A DNA stretch of 64,000 bases from Gloeophyllum trabeum ATCC 11539 (GCF_000344685.1 NW_006920418.1:9840-73839), one strand, 5' to 3'; counted from the first letter of the stretch, positions 34,535 through 47,270 are shown. The notes: a model not told the origin generated them from the sequence alone. Program-made: numbers and translations.

Positions 34535-36189
34535 TCAAGTGTTGACTTCGAATAGCTTTACAGCCCTCGGGTCCTCGAGATCTGCGAACGCAGACGGGTA
34601 CCTGCGCATCCTGTACAAGTGAGTTACACGTTGAAATGTGATTGGTTCGCGGATCGGTATCTCCACGTAATGTAGCGAGGCTGAAACTATCGTGAAGGAA
34701 CGCGGAAGGCTTGTCGTATCGTCCCGCAGGAGCTTGACGAGAGACTCAGAGACCCTGCACCGGAGAATCGGCGAATCATCATCCGTGAGTGCATAGAAGC
34801 GCGTGTTTGACATCGCGAGAGAGAGATAGGAGGGTCGTGTAGCAGCAGCCTGAAACGATTCGAATACTTCGAGTCTTTGCCCCAGTTTTCCAAGCCAGGC
34901 ATCCGCTCACAGTGTGGCACACCAAGAAATCAAGCAACCGATTACAGCATGGCCCATTCTGGATGTACAGTATAAAGTATTCCAGGCGCCGCGAAGCTTC
35001 CCAGAATGATGCCTTACCAAGCGCATCGTCCACATCTTCATGGATCGGGGATCTGCAAACAAAAGCATCGGGGTTGTGCAAGTCGCAGAGCAGCATGGAG
35101 GTTCCAGGTGGCCCTGGCTCTGGGAGGATCGGCACGTCGTACTTCGTCCACTAAGTCTTACGTGAGATGCACAGCTTCAAACCTAGGAGAATCGGTGGAA
35201 GACATACACTCACAGTGATCAGATCCCAAGCTCAAATACTAGTATGGGATCCGACAGCTGAGGCCAAGTGAAAGCAGAGTGCTTGCACTACCGGAAAAAA
35301 GGCAGAACGAGCTCCATTCGGTACAGATATTGTCAGAGGCGGTTTGCAGATTGATGCCGTGCACATTATTGGATGTAAGCCGAAGATCGCACAAGTTCGG
35401 AAATGCTGTCCGTACCTGTGGGAGTTACTGAAGGGCAAGACCGATACGTAAGGTTGAACGATCCCGAGGTCGGTCATGTTGGCCATGGGTAGAGTGAATC
35501 CATTCGTGAAATAGTACGAGAACCAACAGACTTTATGAGCAATTCTTCGAGGGTATCCCGACAGGGACGCAAGAGAAGCCAGATGCTTGACCAATTCTCG
35601 TCTCCTAGGCGCAAATGGACTCTTCGCAAGGAAGGCTAGCAGTGCGCCAGCGCATCCCCAAGCAGTTCTACGAGCTTCCGCCCATCCAAGGACACCAGTT
35701 CCATGCGGGCTGAATACGCAGCAAGCGCCTTGCCGAAAGTATATAAGGACTGCAGGTGCTCTGTTCCAGACAGATTGAGCAAGGATATGTTAACGAAAGA
35801 TTCTAGGAGGGGTGCAAAGAGTGTCGCCAGGAACTCTGGCATATCTTCACTGGACTCGTCTGGGTGAGCCAAGCCTTTAGCCCAGTTCTTCGATATCATC
35901 GAGAACTTCGATAGTGTGATAGTGAAAGTGTAGCGTCTGTCTACGTAGGCGGCCAGGATGGATCGCGGAGCATGGAGTGGCAGAAGCAAACCGCCTTTGA
36001 AAGAGCCGTCTCTCCATAGAAAATGACCTCTTGGACCATTCTTTGCCTACACACATCTAGCAACGCGGAGGTGGTAATTGACAAACATGCAAGATCTTGC
36101 ATATCGAGCAATGTTAGTATCATGATGCGGGCATCATAGCTTCCGTGTATGAGACTGAAGAGCTGCATTGGAGTCGGACTACTCGCCAA
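34535..36189 (-). pseudogene. F-box-like protein family, degenerate copy
   Basis: Paralogous to the intact genes at 54160-55818 and 61090-62702. The N-terminus reads HGSYDARIMILTLLDMQDLA and LLDVCRQRMVQEVIFYG, equivalent to NSYEIFIAILAYLDTQSLA in the intact copy. Later parts (FLATLFAPLLESFVNISLLN, KLVELLGDALAH, FPNLCDLRLTSNNVHGINL, NGPCCNRLLDFLV) follow in the right order. A frame change at about 35960 and stops after ALAHC and CRIPY break the reading. A segment equal to the SRLFLQL...WRLLEPCR block is largely missing. Confidence 0.72.
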
Positions 36190-36984
36190 GACATGTCAGT
36201 GTCAGGCTTGATTAGTAGGAACGGAATGGAGACATGCAGACATACTGACGGCAATCGGTAAGGGTTGCAACGCGATGTGGGATGAAGGAAGCTCTAATGG
36301 TAAGTCTAAGCACTGAAACATGCTGTCGATACAGAAGAATGTTACGGACTTGGAGTCTTATGGGTCCAAGATCCTGTCAGCCTTGAAAGTACAGGCTGTT
36401 CGCAATTTAGGACGAAACTAAGGAGAACAGATGAATGTGATGCAAGCGGGACGAGGCGCAAGGACAGAGTATCTCGCTTGTCTCAACACCCTTAGGCTTA
36501 AGAAGGCCTTGCTGTTTCGGACAGCTCGCCGGACGGACGGCGAACTCGTTTGGGTCACAGCGTTCAGGAGCTCACCTGAGGCCCTGAAAGCCTCACACGC
36601 GAGAAACACTTTTGAAGCAGTCAGTACATATCAAGCTGATAAAGCCATCAGCCACCGTACATGGTAGGTGGGCAGGAATCGTGGAAATCCATCCAAGTAG
36701 AGCCTGGGCATGGGCGATGACGATCGGAGTATTTGATCTGCAAAGCTGTAAATTATCCAGCGCTCACCCTCGTCAACCTCTGCACCTCGACCTTTTCTGT
36801 ATCTCTGCTGTCAAGTGCATCTCAGGGGCCCATTCGCGAAGCGAGACAGAAACCCAGGGACAGTCTTCGCTCTGAAATACCTACAACTTCGCCGTTCTTA
36901 CAATTTCCATAGTTAAACAGTATCTTCACCGATAACAGCAGCTTGTAATGGAATCGCTGTACAGGGACGGAAGTCCAAGGTAAT
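36190..36984. other. No gene recognised
   Basis: Upstream of the degenerate F-box-like copy and downstream of the secreted-protein gene. No supported reading on either strand. Confidence 0.4.
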
Positions 36985-37610
36985 TTAGTTGAGTGCGCTG
37001 CAGGCGTCGGTCGCGAGACAGTTGCTCGGGTTCGCCCCAGCAAGAGTAACCACATTCCCAAACTGCATCAGGCGTTGAATCAGCAGAGAAACTATGCGGA
37101 GCACATGACGACAGTCTACCTCATCCCAAGTGCAAATGCCTCGGAGGTAGGCGCATTGATAGCCTCTGAAGTAGTTAATCAAGACACCTGCGTCTCCGTT
37201 GAGATCGTCCGGGCAAGTGCATCCGGTACTGGGACATGGGGCATAAGCTTCACAGTTCCCTTGCGGAGTATTTTGGAGTCGGCCGCTCTGTATCGTCCGA
37301 ATGTCAAAGACACGGTACGGTAGTATAGCGAATATCTACGTACGACGTCGCTCCACGCGCAGGCACCGTTGGGATACGCGCATTGGTACCCGGGGAATAT
37401 ATTGATGAGAATCCCCCATTCGCCGTAAGAGTCGGCTGGACAGATACATCCTGCGAGCGTTTGATTCGCTGCCCAAACGAGAGGTCCAGGAACCGAGCGT
37501 TGGGCGATCCCAGTGGTATACGCTTCGGTGCCTGAAAGCGTTAAGAGAGGAGTCATGGCAAGAAGCATCTTGGAGAGCTGGGAGAGGGACGCCATGGTTA
37601 ACTTGAACAC
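36985..37610 (-). CDS. Small secreted cysteine-rich protein with two repeated modules
   Basis: MASLSQLSKMLLAMTPLLTL (start 37595; an upstream in-frame ATG is at 37610) is a signal peptide. The mature protein has two copies of a module with the pattern CxCP.D...G.LIN.F.GYQCAY..G.CxW: CICPADSYGEWGILINIFPG plus YQCAYPNGACAW in exon 1, and CTCPDDLNGDAGVLINYFRG plus YQCAYLRGICTW in exon 2. A short third exon ends ATDACSALN. Introns at about 37352-37300 and 37129-37060 have GT-AG borders. Similar secreted modules occur in wood-decay Polyporales as I remember them, function unknown. Paired cysteines suggest disulfides and extracellular action. Confidence 0.75.
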
Positions 37611-38862
37611 ACCGTCACCTGAACAAGGGAAAACCTGGGGTGGCCTGCAGGCCTTCTATGCCAGGGATTTTATGTCGTTCCGTCCAGACATCATATCCGC
37701 CGAGTGTGCTCAGCTTAGCAGCGCCTCGGCCTTCTTAATGCACCCAGGCACGCTGTCTTACGAGACCTTGATGTTGAGCGCTGGGAAGCCGAGGATTGTC
37801 CTACATCCATTTATTCTGGTCGGGCAATAAGTTTCGGTACCGAGGGGTCGATGAACTTGGTGGTGGTGCGCCGTTCCGCCGAAGTGCAAGTTTAGAAGCC
37901 CTAGTAGGGAGGCATTTGCGCCATAACGATACCAATAACGAGCCTGCCAGAATCCGCCCTCGATGCAAGTCGAGGATAATTGGGAACTCCAGAGACCAGT
38001 GGGGGACATTGTGCACCTTTCCCAGCCATGTCCGAAGTTACGAAATGATCAACTTCATGAATCAGACTTGAATGATAGCAGTTCAGACCTACGAATATTA
38101 TCTGTTCCGTCGGCAATCTGGCCAGGCACCATAGAGGATGTGAGAGGACGGACGTCACGAAACAAAGGTCAGGGGATGATGAGAAGAAGTCTGAGGAAAG
38201 GGACATGTCGAGCCGAGAACACTGATTCCAAAATCTGAACAAGTGCGATGTAGTTGCGAAAAGCGAGAGCAGGGACTCGGAGATAGCGAGACTTTAGCTG
38301 GGAGGCGCAACGCCTGCGAAACTGTCCGGACGATGGACGGCGGGACCGGCCATTCCGAGTCGTAAAGGGCCTCTGAACTCTGAAGCCAGTGCCGCTGGCA
38401 GTGTGTCGACCATCACAGCATGTTGCACCTGCAATTAGACGAGTTCGAAGACTCTGAATGTATGCAGGTAATCAGCGGAATCTCGCTGCGACTAGAAGCG
38501 TAACGCACCGTCGACGCGGTATGTTCCACCAACAGCGGGATTGCTCTTAAGTCCCAGCAACTCGAGCAAGGAAAACCGAAGATACGGAGCGGACGATGAT
38601 AGACTCGAGCTCGCGATTCTGACCCATCTGAATCAAGTGGGGCGAACGAGATGCTGTGCGGAGCAGCAAAATTCGAATATTGAAGATTGGGTACTCCTGA
38701 CGACACCCCACTAGGAAATTGCGCCTTCCCACCCAACTTCCAAGCAAGCAGCTCTATGCAAATGGTATCCATTAAATCCGTGAAAGCAGTCATCGATCCG
38801 TAATGATACATGATACACGTCAAATTTTCTACACGCCCTACAACACGCTAAGGCTAGGCACT
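37611..38862. other. No gene recognised
   Basis: Open stretches on both strands (for example the minus strand at 38413-38823) show no family signature or consistent splice structure. This includes the 5' region of the secreted-protein gene. Confidence 0.4.
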
Positions 38863-40078
38863 TCAAGGGATGGCACCGAACTGCTTCGCGAGGAAGAGCA
38901 GGCGGTTCATGGTGTCGACGATCATCTTCTCGAAGGGCGTGAACGTGATGCCGAGCTCGCCCGTCGTCTTGGACGTGTCGATCTTGAACGGCGTCGACTC
39001 GAGGTCGACCTTGGTGATGTCGACCTCGGGGAGCTTCTCCTTGAGGAAGGGGAAGTTGCGCACGACGACGTCGACGATTTGCTCGGGTTTCTGTATTTTC
39101 CAATGCAGTTAATTTTATGTATCGGTGTGGGAAGAAGCAGGAGGAACGAACGTAGGGACCGCCGACAAGGAGGTAGCGCTGGCCCTTGGCGACGTCGAGC
39201 TCGACGGCGCGGAGGTGCGCGAGGGCGACGTCACGGACGTCAACGAAGAAGGGGAACCCTATTGCGGGGACGCCGTTCTTGAACGTGCCGTTGGCGAGGC
39301 CAAGGAAGAACTGGCAGGACATGTTGATGTCCTTCAGGGACTTGACGGGCTGGAGGGGCGGACCGTAGGTGCCGCTGTACATTCGCGATTAGCGGTCCAT
39401 CCATCCCCAGAAGCTGCGTTGAAGACATACATGGGTGCAACGACGGAGCCCGCCCAGGAGGGCTTCTCCTCCTTGATGAAGTTCCAGAACGTCTTCTCGG
39501 CGAGCGCCTTGGACGCCTGGTACGTCCAGCGGTGCTCAGTCGCGGTCTTGCCCTCCTCATACGTGATGTCGTTGAAGTCCGCGGGCGTGAAGACCTTGTC
39601 GGGGCTGACCTCCTTGCGCGCGTCGGAGACGGCGGCGAAGGACGAGGTGAACACGACGCGCTTGATGCGCGGCTCGAGCTTCGTCGCGCTGAGGATGTTC
39701 TTCGTGCCGTTGATCGCCGGCAGGAGGATGTCCTTCTCGTTGTCCTTGGGGTTCCAGTGCGTGGGCGAGGCGATGTGTGCGACGATGTCGACGCCCTTGA
39801 TCGCCTCGTCGTAGGCACCCGGCAGGGTCATGTCCTCGACGATCGCGTACTGGAAGGCATCTTTGTGCTGCGGGAAGGCGGATATCCAGAAGTCGGCCTT
39901 CTCAGCTGAACGCACCGTGCCCTTGACGGTGTAGCCGGCCTCGAAGAAGGCAAGGGCGGTATGGGTCGCAACGTACCTGCAGACAATGCAGAATGTAAGA
40001 CACGGTGTGGGCTCACGAGCATACGACGACGTATACATACCCTGTAATACCGGTGATGAGGACGACGCCCTTGGACAT
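38863..40078 (-). CDS. NADPH-dependent reductase, extended SDR family (Gre2/dihydroflavonol reductase-like)
   Basis: The ATG at 40078 gives MSKGVVLITGITG, then after an intron YVATHTALAFFEAGYTVKGT: a TGxxGxxA Rossmann NAD(P)-binding loop. Next are VEDMTLPGAYDEAIKGVDIV, HIASPTH, VVFTSSFAAV (active-site Ser strand), YQASKALAEKTFW (catalytic YxxxK), and PPLQPVKSLKDINMS, FFVDVRDVALAHLRAVE, RYLLVGGPY, with a C-terminus MNRLLFLAKQFGAIP. About 340 residues in four exons, the usual length. Yeast Gre2 reduces methylglyoxal and various ketones and aldehydes; the substrate here is not determined by sequence. Confidence 0.9.
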
Positions 40079-41710
40079 GGCTGGCTGGTTGGATGAGATG
40101 AGATGAGATAGGATGGGACGGATGGGATAGTGGTCTCTGAGGCCTCGACCGATGTCTTATATCCTCTGTATGCCCTCTATGCCGTACATCTTTCGTGATC
40201 TGAGACCTACCAAATAGGGGCTATGGATGGACATTCTTGTTGTCCGGAGCGATGCCTCATCACTGGGAGAACAGCTTTCGACACGTCGCGATGCAAATCT
40301 AGGCTTCCATATCAATCCGTATCAGACTATATCAGAGCGGACGCATCGTGCAGTGCAGGCCTGACGGGGACGTGCGGCGGACTTGCGGCCGCCACATCCC
40401 CTACGTTCGAAAGTCAAGCCGGGGTGGCGTTGAACAGATGTACTGTTCCTCAGTGATCTGGACTTTCATACTCAACAGTGGTGAGAGAACTAGCAGTACA
40501 TTCACGATTTTAGAAGCAGCCAAAGGCCCAAAGGCGTCCCGTTGTTCAAGGATCAATCAAGCAGAGTGAAAGACGCCGAATCGCCGGCAGCGGCAAGGCG
40601 ACGCGTCTTTGGCGGCAGACGCCACCACCACCGGCGAGCTCGAGCTTGAGTTGCTAACAAAGATCGATTGCCACAAAACATCACCCGAGGTCTCCTTGGG
40701 AGTTATCGAGCTTTGTCAGACTGAATCGGTCAAGTCAGACAGTTTCGCCCGATCCGGATCCTTTGTCGACCTCGTCCGAGAGTTCTACTGTACAGTGACT
40801 TGGTCTGAGGTGTCGAACTCCTCACCACCCCATCGATTGAAGTTCCAATGCGAAGGGATGAAATTAAGGTATATCACTGCCACCATTATCTTAGCTTCCG
40901 CGCCAAGATGAAATCGGTCATCTCGTCGATCCCGAGATTCATGCCGGAATTCGTGTAAGGTATGTCTTCAACTTAAGACTACGGTCTCCCCGCATCCGGA
41001 GTCCGCGAGGGTCTATCCTGGAACTTACGGTGTCTACTAGGATAAGCACATTGGAGATGAATTGGAAACTGATATGTTGGTCGGTCCTTGTCACCGATCT
41101 CAGTCGACCGCTAGGGAGTGACGGGGAGGGTGACGAGGAACGACTCGTCCCCCTTTCGATATTCTCTGTCCTGCGGAACGGGATTTAGGAACTGAAACCC
41201 GGATATCACACAAAGCACCTATTTAAGTCCCGGGGAACAGTGCACTGCACCCGCTCTTTATCGCCTTTCGTTCCTCTGCCTCTCTAACCTCGTGCAACGG
41301 CTCTGGATCTTTGCTTCGATACTCACAAGTGCTAGACATCCCTCTGGTCTGACAGCCCGTGTGGTTCTGTGTTGGTCCAGCTGAGGAATGCCTGGAACCG
41401 CAGCGAAGCACTCTGGCTGAGATATACCATTAGAGGAGATATCTCGCGTCGGACATTCCTTCGCTCGCTGCGCCAGCAAATCCACTCAGGTCAGGGACCC
41501 ATTCACCTTCGGGCCTTCCTCGGACGATCGACAGCCGGTCCATGCGTGCCTGTCATGCAAAGACACGGTTATATTTACGCATGCCCTTGCTGCCTCAGCC
41601 ATTTATTTGAGCCTCTTCCCCCTCTCTCGCTCTGACTGCCACGGCACGTTCGCACTTCCGCTCTTTTCTCTTTGTCTTTCCTTCGTTCACTCGCAGTTCG
41701 CGGCGTTGCT
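40079..41710. other. Intergenic region between divergent SDR and GH16 genes
   Basis: About 1.6 kb separating two divergently transcribed genes. A pyrimidine-rich stretch lies directly upstream of the GH16 ATG (41640-41700). No further gene is supported. Confidence 0.45.
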
Positions 41711-43042
41711 ATGATTCTGGTTACTGCGTTCGTCTCCGTAGCATTGGCCGCCTATGTGCGTGCCACCATCCCGGGTCTGTACTACCTCTCGGACTACCAC
41801 GTCGGCTCCGAGTTCCTCAAAGCCTTCCAGTTCCAAGCCATCGCAGACCCCACCCACGGTCGCGTGTGAGTACACCCACCTGCCGCTCGACTCCCCCTTC
41901 TCACCTCGGAACAGAAACTACGTGAATGAGTCCATCGCGCTCGCCAAGAACCTCACGTACGCGTCCTGGGACAGCTTCGTCATGCGCGCGGACCACACCA
42001 CCGTCCTGAACGCGAGCGACCCGGGGCGCGACAGCGTGCGCATCATGTCCTATAAGACATACACCACGCACGTCGTCATGTGCGTACTTCCCCATCCCTC
42101 CTTGTATCCCTCCCTTCTTTCCTCCTTCCCGGACCCTACCTCGAAACTAAGCTTGTTTGTAGCTTCGATATCCGGCACATGCCGCAAGGCTGCGCGACAT
42201 GGCCTGCCGCTTGGGAGACCGGCGCGAACAACTGGCCATACGAGGGCGAAGTGGACATCCTCGAGGGCGTTAATGACGTCGCGCCCAACTCCATGACCCT
42301 CCACACCGGCCCGGGGTGCACCATGCCCGCGACGAACCGCACACAGACCGGGTGCGCTTGGTTCTCTTTTTCAATCTGATCTCGGTTGGCCTGATTTGTC
42401 ATTCTGCTTCTCATAGGACGACTGAAACGACCGATTGCAATGCGTTCGACAACTACAACGCCGGGTGCGGGGTCTCAGCGCCGAGCATGAACAGCTACGG
42501 GCCCGCATTCAACGAGAACGGCGGGGGGTGGTACGCCATGGAGCGCACGAACGCCTACATCAAGATATGGTTCTGGCCTCGCAACGACCGCTCCGTCCCC
42601 CTCGACGTCTCCCTGCCCATCGCGTCCCCAATCATAGACCCCAAACTCTGGGTATGCCTTCCTCTCATCTGGACAGGTACTGTTATTCATCCTTTTCTGT
42701 ACAGGGTACACCCACCGCGTACTTCCCGAACAGCACAAGTTGCGATCTTGCCGAAGAGTTCGGCGAGAACAATATTATCATCAACCTCACTCTCTGTACG
42801 TCGTATTGGATAAAATGACATGGTAGTGCTTTGCTAACTACAGTGGAAGGCGGCGACTGGGCGGGCGCGGTCTTCAATTCCGATGGATGTCCAGGAGACT
42901 GCGTCAGTGAGTACATTCATATACGTTAATTTGGACGTTCGCTGTATCCGACGCCTATTACTCATCAGCCTACGTCGACGAAAATCCCGCTGCTTTCATC
43001 AATGCGTACTGGGACTTGGCTTCTGTCAGAGTTTACGAATGA
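41711..43042 (+). CDS. Secreted GH16 endo-1,3(4)-beta-glucanase (laminarinase), Lam16A-like
   Basis: The ATG at 41711 starts a signal peptide (MILVTAFVSVALAAYVRA). The mature chain begins with GLYYLSDYHVGSEFLKAF, then NYVNESIALAKNLTYASWDS, VRIMSYKTYTTHVV, FDIRHMPQGCATWPAAWETG, the GH16 catalytic motif GEVDILEGVND (nucleophile and acid/base Glu in ExDxxE), SMTLHTGPGCTMP, GCGVSAPSMNSYGPAFN, GGGWYAMERTNAYIKIWFWP, GTPTAYFPNSTSCDLA, NNIIINLTLC, and ends NAYWDLASVRVYE at 43042. Order and motifs follow Phanerochaete Lam16A. Seven or so exons all keep frame. It hydrolyses beta-1,3/1,6-type glucans; possible roles are own cell-wall turnover or glucan sheath use. Confidence 0.93.
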
Positions 43043-43583
43043 TCAGCCCGACATGGTTTCATGGCTGCCCTAGCGAAGCAATCATGATTCCATCCCTCCC
43101 CTGACAGTGACAAGACGCACACGAGCAGGAGTCAAATCTGACGTTTCATTCGAGACAACTCTATTGTCACATTAGTCGAGTACACTACACTACATAACTC
43201 ATTCCAATCATTCGTATCATGTTGTACAGGATCGTATCAATCTTTATGGGGAAAGGGCCGTCCGATGGGAGAAGGGGGCTTGTAATACAGGTTCGTGTCA
43301 AGCATCAAGGCAACGCAGGGCAGTCGAGTGGCGAAGCTTAAAGCATAAGGGAGGCGGAAGAAAAGCACATACACGTGAAAAGGGATCGTCGAAATCCTCG
43401 AGGTATTCATCCCGCCCCCGCATCCTTACGATGCAGACGAGGGAAGAGAAGAAGCAGGAAGTCGGCTATATCCACGCCGCGAATAAGTCATTAAAACCAG
43501 CTGGACAAAGAATCTAGGTTTAGCTCCATGAACCTCAGTCGAGCACAAAGGAAGAGGATGGGTGCGTACCCATATGACAATAT
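43043..43583. other. Intergenic region between convergent genes
   Basis: The 3' regions of the GH16 gene (+) and the zinc-finger factor (-). Nothing else is seen. Confidence 0.5.
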
Positions 43584-46419
43584 TTAAGGATACCCAGCAA
43601 CAGTCGGCGCGCTCATTCTTCTCATGCGCTCCGAGATGTTCACTGTCCGTCTGTCTCCGTCCTCACCATCTCCGTCGGCCACCGCGTTCTCCTGATCTTG
43701 TCGTTGCCCTTGGCCCCAGAGCGGAGGTGGAGCATTGAACGTCGGCGGCGTGGGGCGGCTGAGTTGCGGCCTCTTGCTATATTCAGGCTGAAGCGTCTGG
43801 CTTGCTAGCCTCTTCACGCTCGGCCGACCACCGTGGTGTCCGTCGTTTTCTGACTGGGCGGTCCCCGGCCGACTACCGGCATCCTGCAAAGCATTCGCAA
43901 GCGAAGACGACCCTCCACTACCGCCGCTGCCGCCGCTCATAGCCGACCCTGGCCTACTTCCTGCAGCATTTGGCGCTTGAGTATTCCTCACATCCGCTCC
44001 TCCGCTACTCCCGCTCATGTTATTCGGCACAAGACTGACGTTACCAGCGATCCCTGTGACAACTCCCACAGGCGGCAACCTCAGTCCCTGTCCCTGTCCT
44101 CCTCCCGGCCCTTGCTGACCACTCTGCTGCCTGGCGCGTTTCGGCACAAGGTTCAGATTCGTCAGTCCTTTCCTCGCCAATACCGCCTGTTCGTAACTCT
44201 TAAGATCATCCCTATCAGCAAAGTGCAAAGCCGTCCTCGTCTGTCCCTGCTCCCCATCCTGTCCAGGAACGACGAGAGGCTGCAGTAGTGTGCGGTTCAC
44301 GTCCCCGAGCCCGGTGGGCGTCTTCACGCTCGGCAAACTAGCCACGCGACTCAGGCCCCTCTTCGGCGGGCTCGGCCGGCCCAACAACCCGCCGCCATCA
44401 CCGCCAAAGATAGGCGTCCACCCGCTGCCGCCGGTAGAGCTCAGCGGCGTGCGCATGTACTGCTTCCAGAAGTCCCGCAACTCCCTCGTCTCCACCTCGC
44501 GCGTGCTCGGTGTCTTCATGCTCGCGCCCGGTGTTGGCTCGTTCTCACCTCCCTGGCCCTGCGAGTTATTTATAATCCCGTTCATGCTTTCCCCGCTGAA
44601 GAACGGCGGCGCGTCGTTGCTAAGTCCGGCGAGGACGTTCGGATCATCCAGACTCATCATCCCGAACGCACTGGAGAACCCCCCCTCGCCTTCGTGTTGC
44701 TGCCCACGTTCTCCGTCGACGCTATTGCTGATGGAACTAGAGTGTGAGTGATGCGCCGAGGAGTGATGGCTGTTCACCGAGGGAGCGCGGTTCGAGTATT
44801 CGTGGTCGGAAGACGACGGAACGGAGCCTTCGCGGCCGTGCGAGCTCGTGCTCTCATAGTCGTACGTAGAGTCGTAGTCCCCGCTATGGCTCGTCGCGAT
44901 CGAGTGTCGTCTATCCCGGTGAGTGCTCATGTTGTTCAGCAGCGACGCGACCGAGCCCGGATGCGCGGACTGCTGCGACACGGGTCTCGCCGCCTGTTGC
45001 TGCGCGTACTGGTTGTTCGCGTAGCCCATCTGCGGTGGCGGGACGGGGGACACGCTGTTCGACCCGTGGTCTTGATGCCTCGAGCTCGTCGAGCTGGTGG
45101 ACGAATACAGAGAGTGCCGACTGTCGCTCCCCGCCAGGCTCGTGGTCGACCCGTTCTCGTAGTGGTGCCGCCGCGACCCGAGGTCCGCATTCTGTGCATA
45201 CGCCTGCAGGTCCGGCTGGCTGGACGAGTGCTGCGGCCATGCCGCGGTCGAGAGAGAGAAGCGAGCCGGGTTCGTCGAGGTATTGTCGGCGTAAAGTCCA
45301 GGCATGACTCCCCCTCCGTTTGCGGGGAGTGAGCCAGCGGGTGGGGGAACTGGCACGCCAGCTCTTCGTAGCAGATCGGCTTGTGCACGATAGCGCATGA
45401 TGTAGTCGAGTCCGGCTGCGCCATTCGGGGCAGCCGCGTCGTAATCAGGAGCGGCGCCTGCAGCGGCCCCGGCTCCAGCTGGATAAAGAGGTGGGAATGT
45501 GAATTGCTGCGTCACCGTGGCTGGGGCCTGCTGACCGTATAGCTGGTCGAGAGACATAGAGGGCAACATGACGTTGGGGTTCGCCAGGCCAGTCCCCGGC
45601 GCGGGGTTCAGGTAAAAGTCGTCCTGATATCGCGGGGCCCCAGTCAACGGGTCGAACCCAAAGGCACCCGCCATACCAGGCACGCCGACGCCTAGGACAT
45701 CGCCAGGCTCGTGGCGGATCTGGTGTCCAGGGCCGACAGGGGCGGTTTGCCTGTGGAATTTCACGTAGGTGCAACGGCACTTGCGCTGCACGCATTTCGA
45801 GCACGGGTTCGCGCCGTCGCAAGGTAGCGACGACTGGACGCACTGGTCGCAGGCTTGCTTGGATGTCGTGGCGCGGCAGGCCGCTGCAGAGCCTTTCCGC
45901 CGTTGGTTAGGCGCTGATGTTGTTGGAGGTTTTTCGTTTGCGTGACATTTGTTGACGTGTCGAGAGAGGAGGTCACTGGGTGCATGTCATCGCGTTAGTG
46001 TGCGAAAGTGAAGATGGCCTGGCAGCACTGGTGGAATCGCCGCAAGTCTCGTATCAATTCCGCGTCATGATTTGACCCGCGACTGCTCTCAGGCTTTGTC
46101 CCTTCTCTCGCGACGTCGCTTCCACCAGAACCTCCAGCGGTGCTCGAGATATCACGAAGACTCACCTTCTAGCGAATTGATCACCGCAGTGCTGGCACTT
46201 GTACGGCCTGTCTCCGGTGTCTGTGCAATACACGGGTAAGCCCTCTTGTCGGAGAGGAGCGGGAGGGTGGCGCCGAGTCTCGAGGGTGCAACGGAGCGAA
46301 CCCCACACTCCAAGATATTTGTATTAGAAGTGGGACTCACGGGAGCGCATATGCCGCTGGACATGCTGGGGGCGCGTAAACGTCGCCTGGCACACGGGAC
46401 ACTTGTGGTCGCCGCCCAT
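43584..46419 (-). CDS. Transcription factor with two C2H2 fingers plus a Zn2Cys6 cluster
   Basis: Exon 1 from 46419 encodes MGGDHKCPVCQATFTRPQHV plus QRHMRS; exon 2 (about 46221-46166) encodes HTGDRPYKCQHCGDQFARR; the large exon 3 (about 45975-43584) begins DLLSRHVNKCHANEK, completing two tandem C2H2 fingers. Some 20 residues on comes ACDQCVQSSLPCDGANPC then SKCVQRKCRCTYVKFH, a Zn(II)2Cys6 binuclear cluster. A long Ser/Gln/Asn/Gly-rich region follows, with VETRELRDFWKQYMRTPLSS and SPPKRGLSRVASLPSVKTPT, and the end ISERMRRMSAPTVAGYP at 43584. Such hybrid C2H2/Zn2Cys6 factors are fungal specific; both parts bind DNA. SP-rich motifs suggest phosphoregulation (inference). An in-frame ATG at 46584 would add 55 residues. 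Confidence 0.9.
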
Positions 46420-46719
46420 GGTAGCGTCGGCGCTGTCGGGAACGGTGTCGAGGAGAGAGGCAAGCTGGTGTCGTCCGAGTGGAGCAAAGGTCTGTTTGGA
46501 GCTAGCAAGCAATGCAAACGCAACCTCTTCTCTTCTCCCATCGTTATGACATTCCATCTTCTTTCGGGGGCTGCCTGACGTCACGAGGACCCCGGGCCAC
46601 CCGCCTTCCGCTTATGGTCATGCGTCTAATTACATCACTTCTTTGAATTTGTATTGCATTGCATGCTGCTGTCTATCGTCGTAGCGAAAGCACCTATTTT
46701 CTGGTAACTGTAGCAGTAA

Positions 46720-47270
46720 TCAATCCACTGAACATCGGCAGAATGGCATGAAATAGAGGAAGCAAACCGCGCAGGACAAGACCGAAACAGCACCCAAAAC
46801 AGAAACATTGACGTCATCAGTATATTCCCCATTTATCTTGTGAGAAGCGCACTCACCTCGGTGCGGCCAACGGGGTGAACACCTCCGCCTCGGTCCTGTC
46901 ACATGGTCAGCATCACTGCACTCTGGGGTATTGCGAAAGGGTATCAAAGAGGGTAGAAACTTAGCATGGTGGCCGTGGCCGTAGAACTCCTATCGCGACG
47001 CATCGATAGCCAGTACCCGAATAGCAACCAGACAGACATCCCAGACGGACGAAACGCGCCGGCCAGAGCGAGACCGAGCATCCGATTCCGTGCCGCCGGT
47101 AAATAAGTGGGCACCGAGAGTCCAGACTCGACGAGGATGACATCCACAAACGTTATCACCCTTGGCACCAGTCCCGGCGGTGACGCGGGCTCGAAGGGCT
47201 GGATTCCCGGCGGTGACGAGATCGGCGTGAGGAATGCACGTCGAGGAAGATGCAGTCCAGACTGTTTTCA
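46720..47270 (-). other. Candidate small gene, unidentified
   Basis: A minus-strand reading bounded upstream by a possible acceptor (about 47271) gives PPGLVPRVITFVDVILVESG, LSVPTYLPAARNRMLGLALA and FRPSGMSVWLLFGYWLSMRR, and a later segment near 46800 has a hydrophobic VNVSVLGAVSVLSCAVCFLY. It resembles a short membrane protein, but no start codon is secured and I do not recognise a family. It lies just downstream of the urate oxidase stop on the same strand and might be read as further 3' exons. Confidence 0.3.

Noticed and set aside
39125..39814. 229-residue plus-strand reading
   Set aside because: Antisense of the SDR exons, whose minus-strand sense carries the YxxxK and Rossmann motifs.
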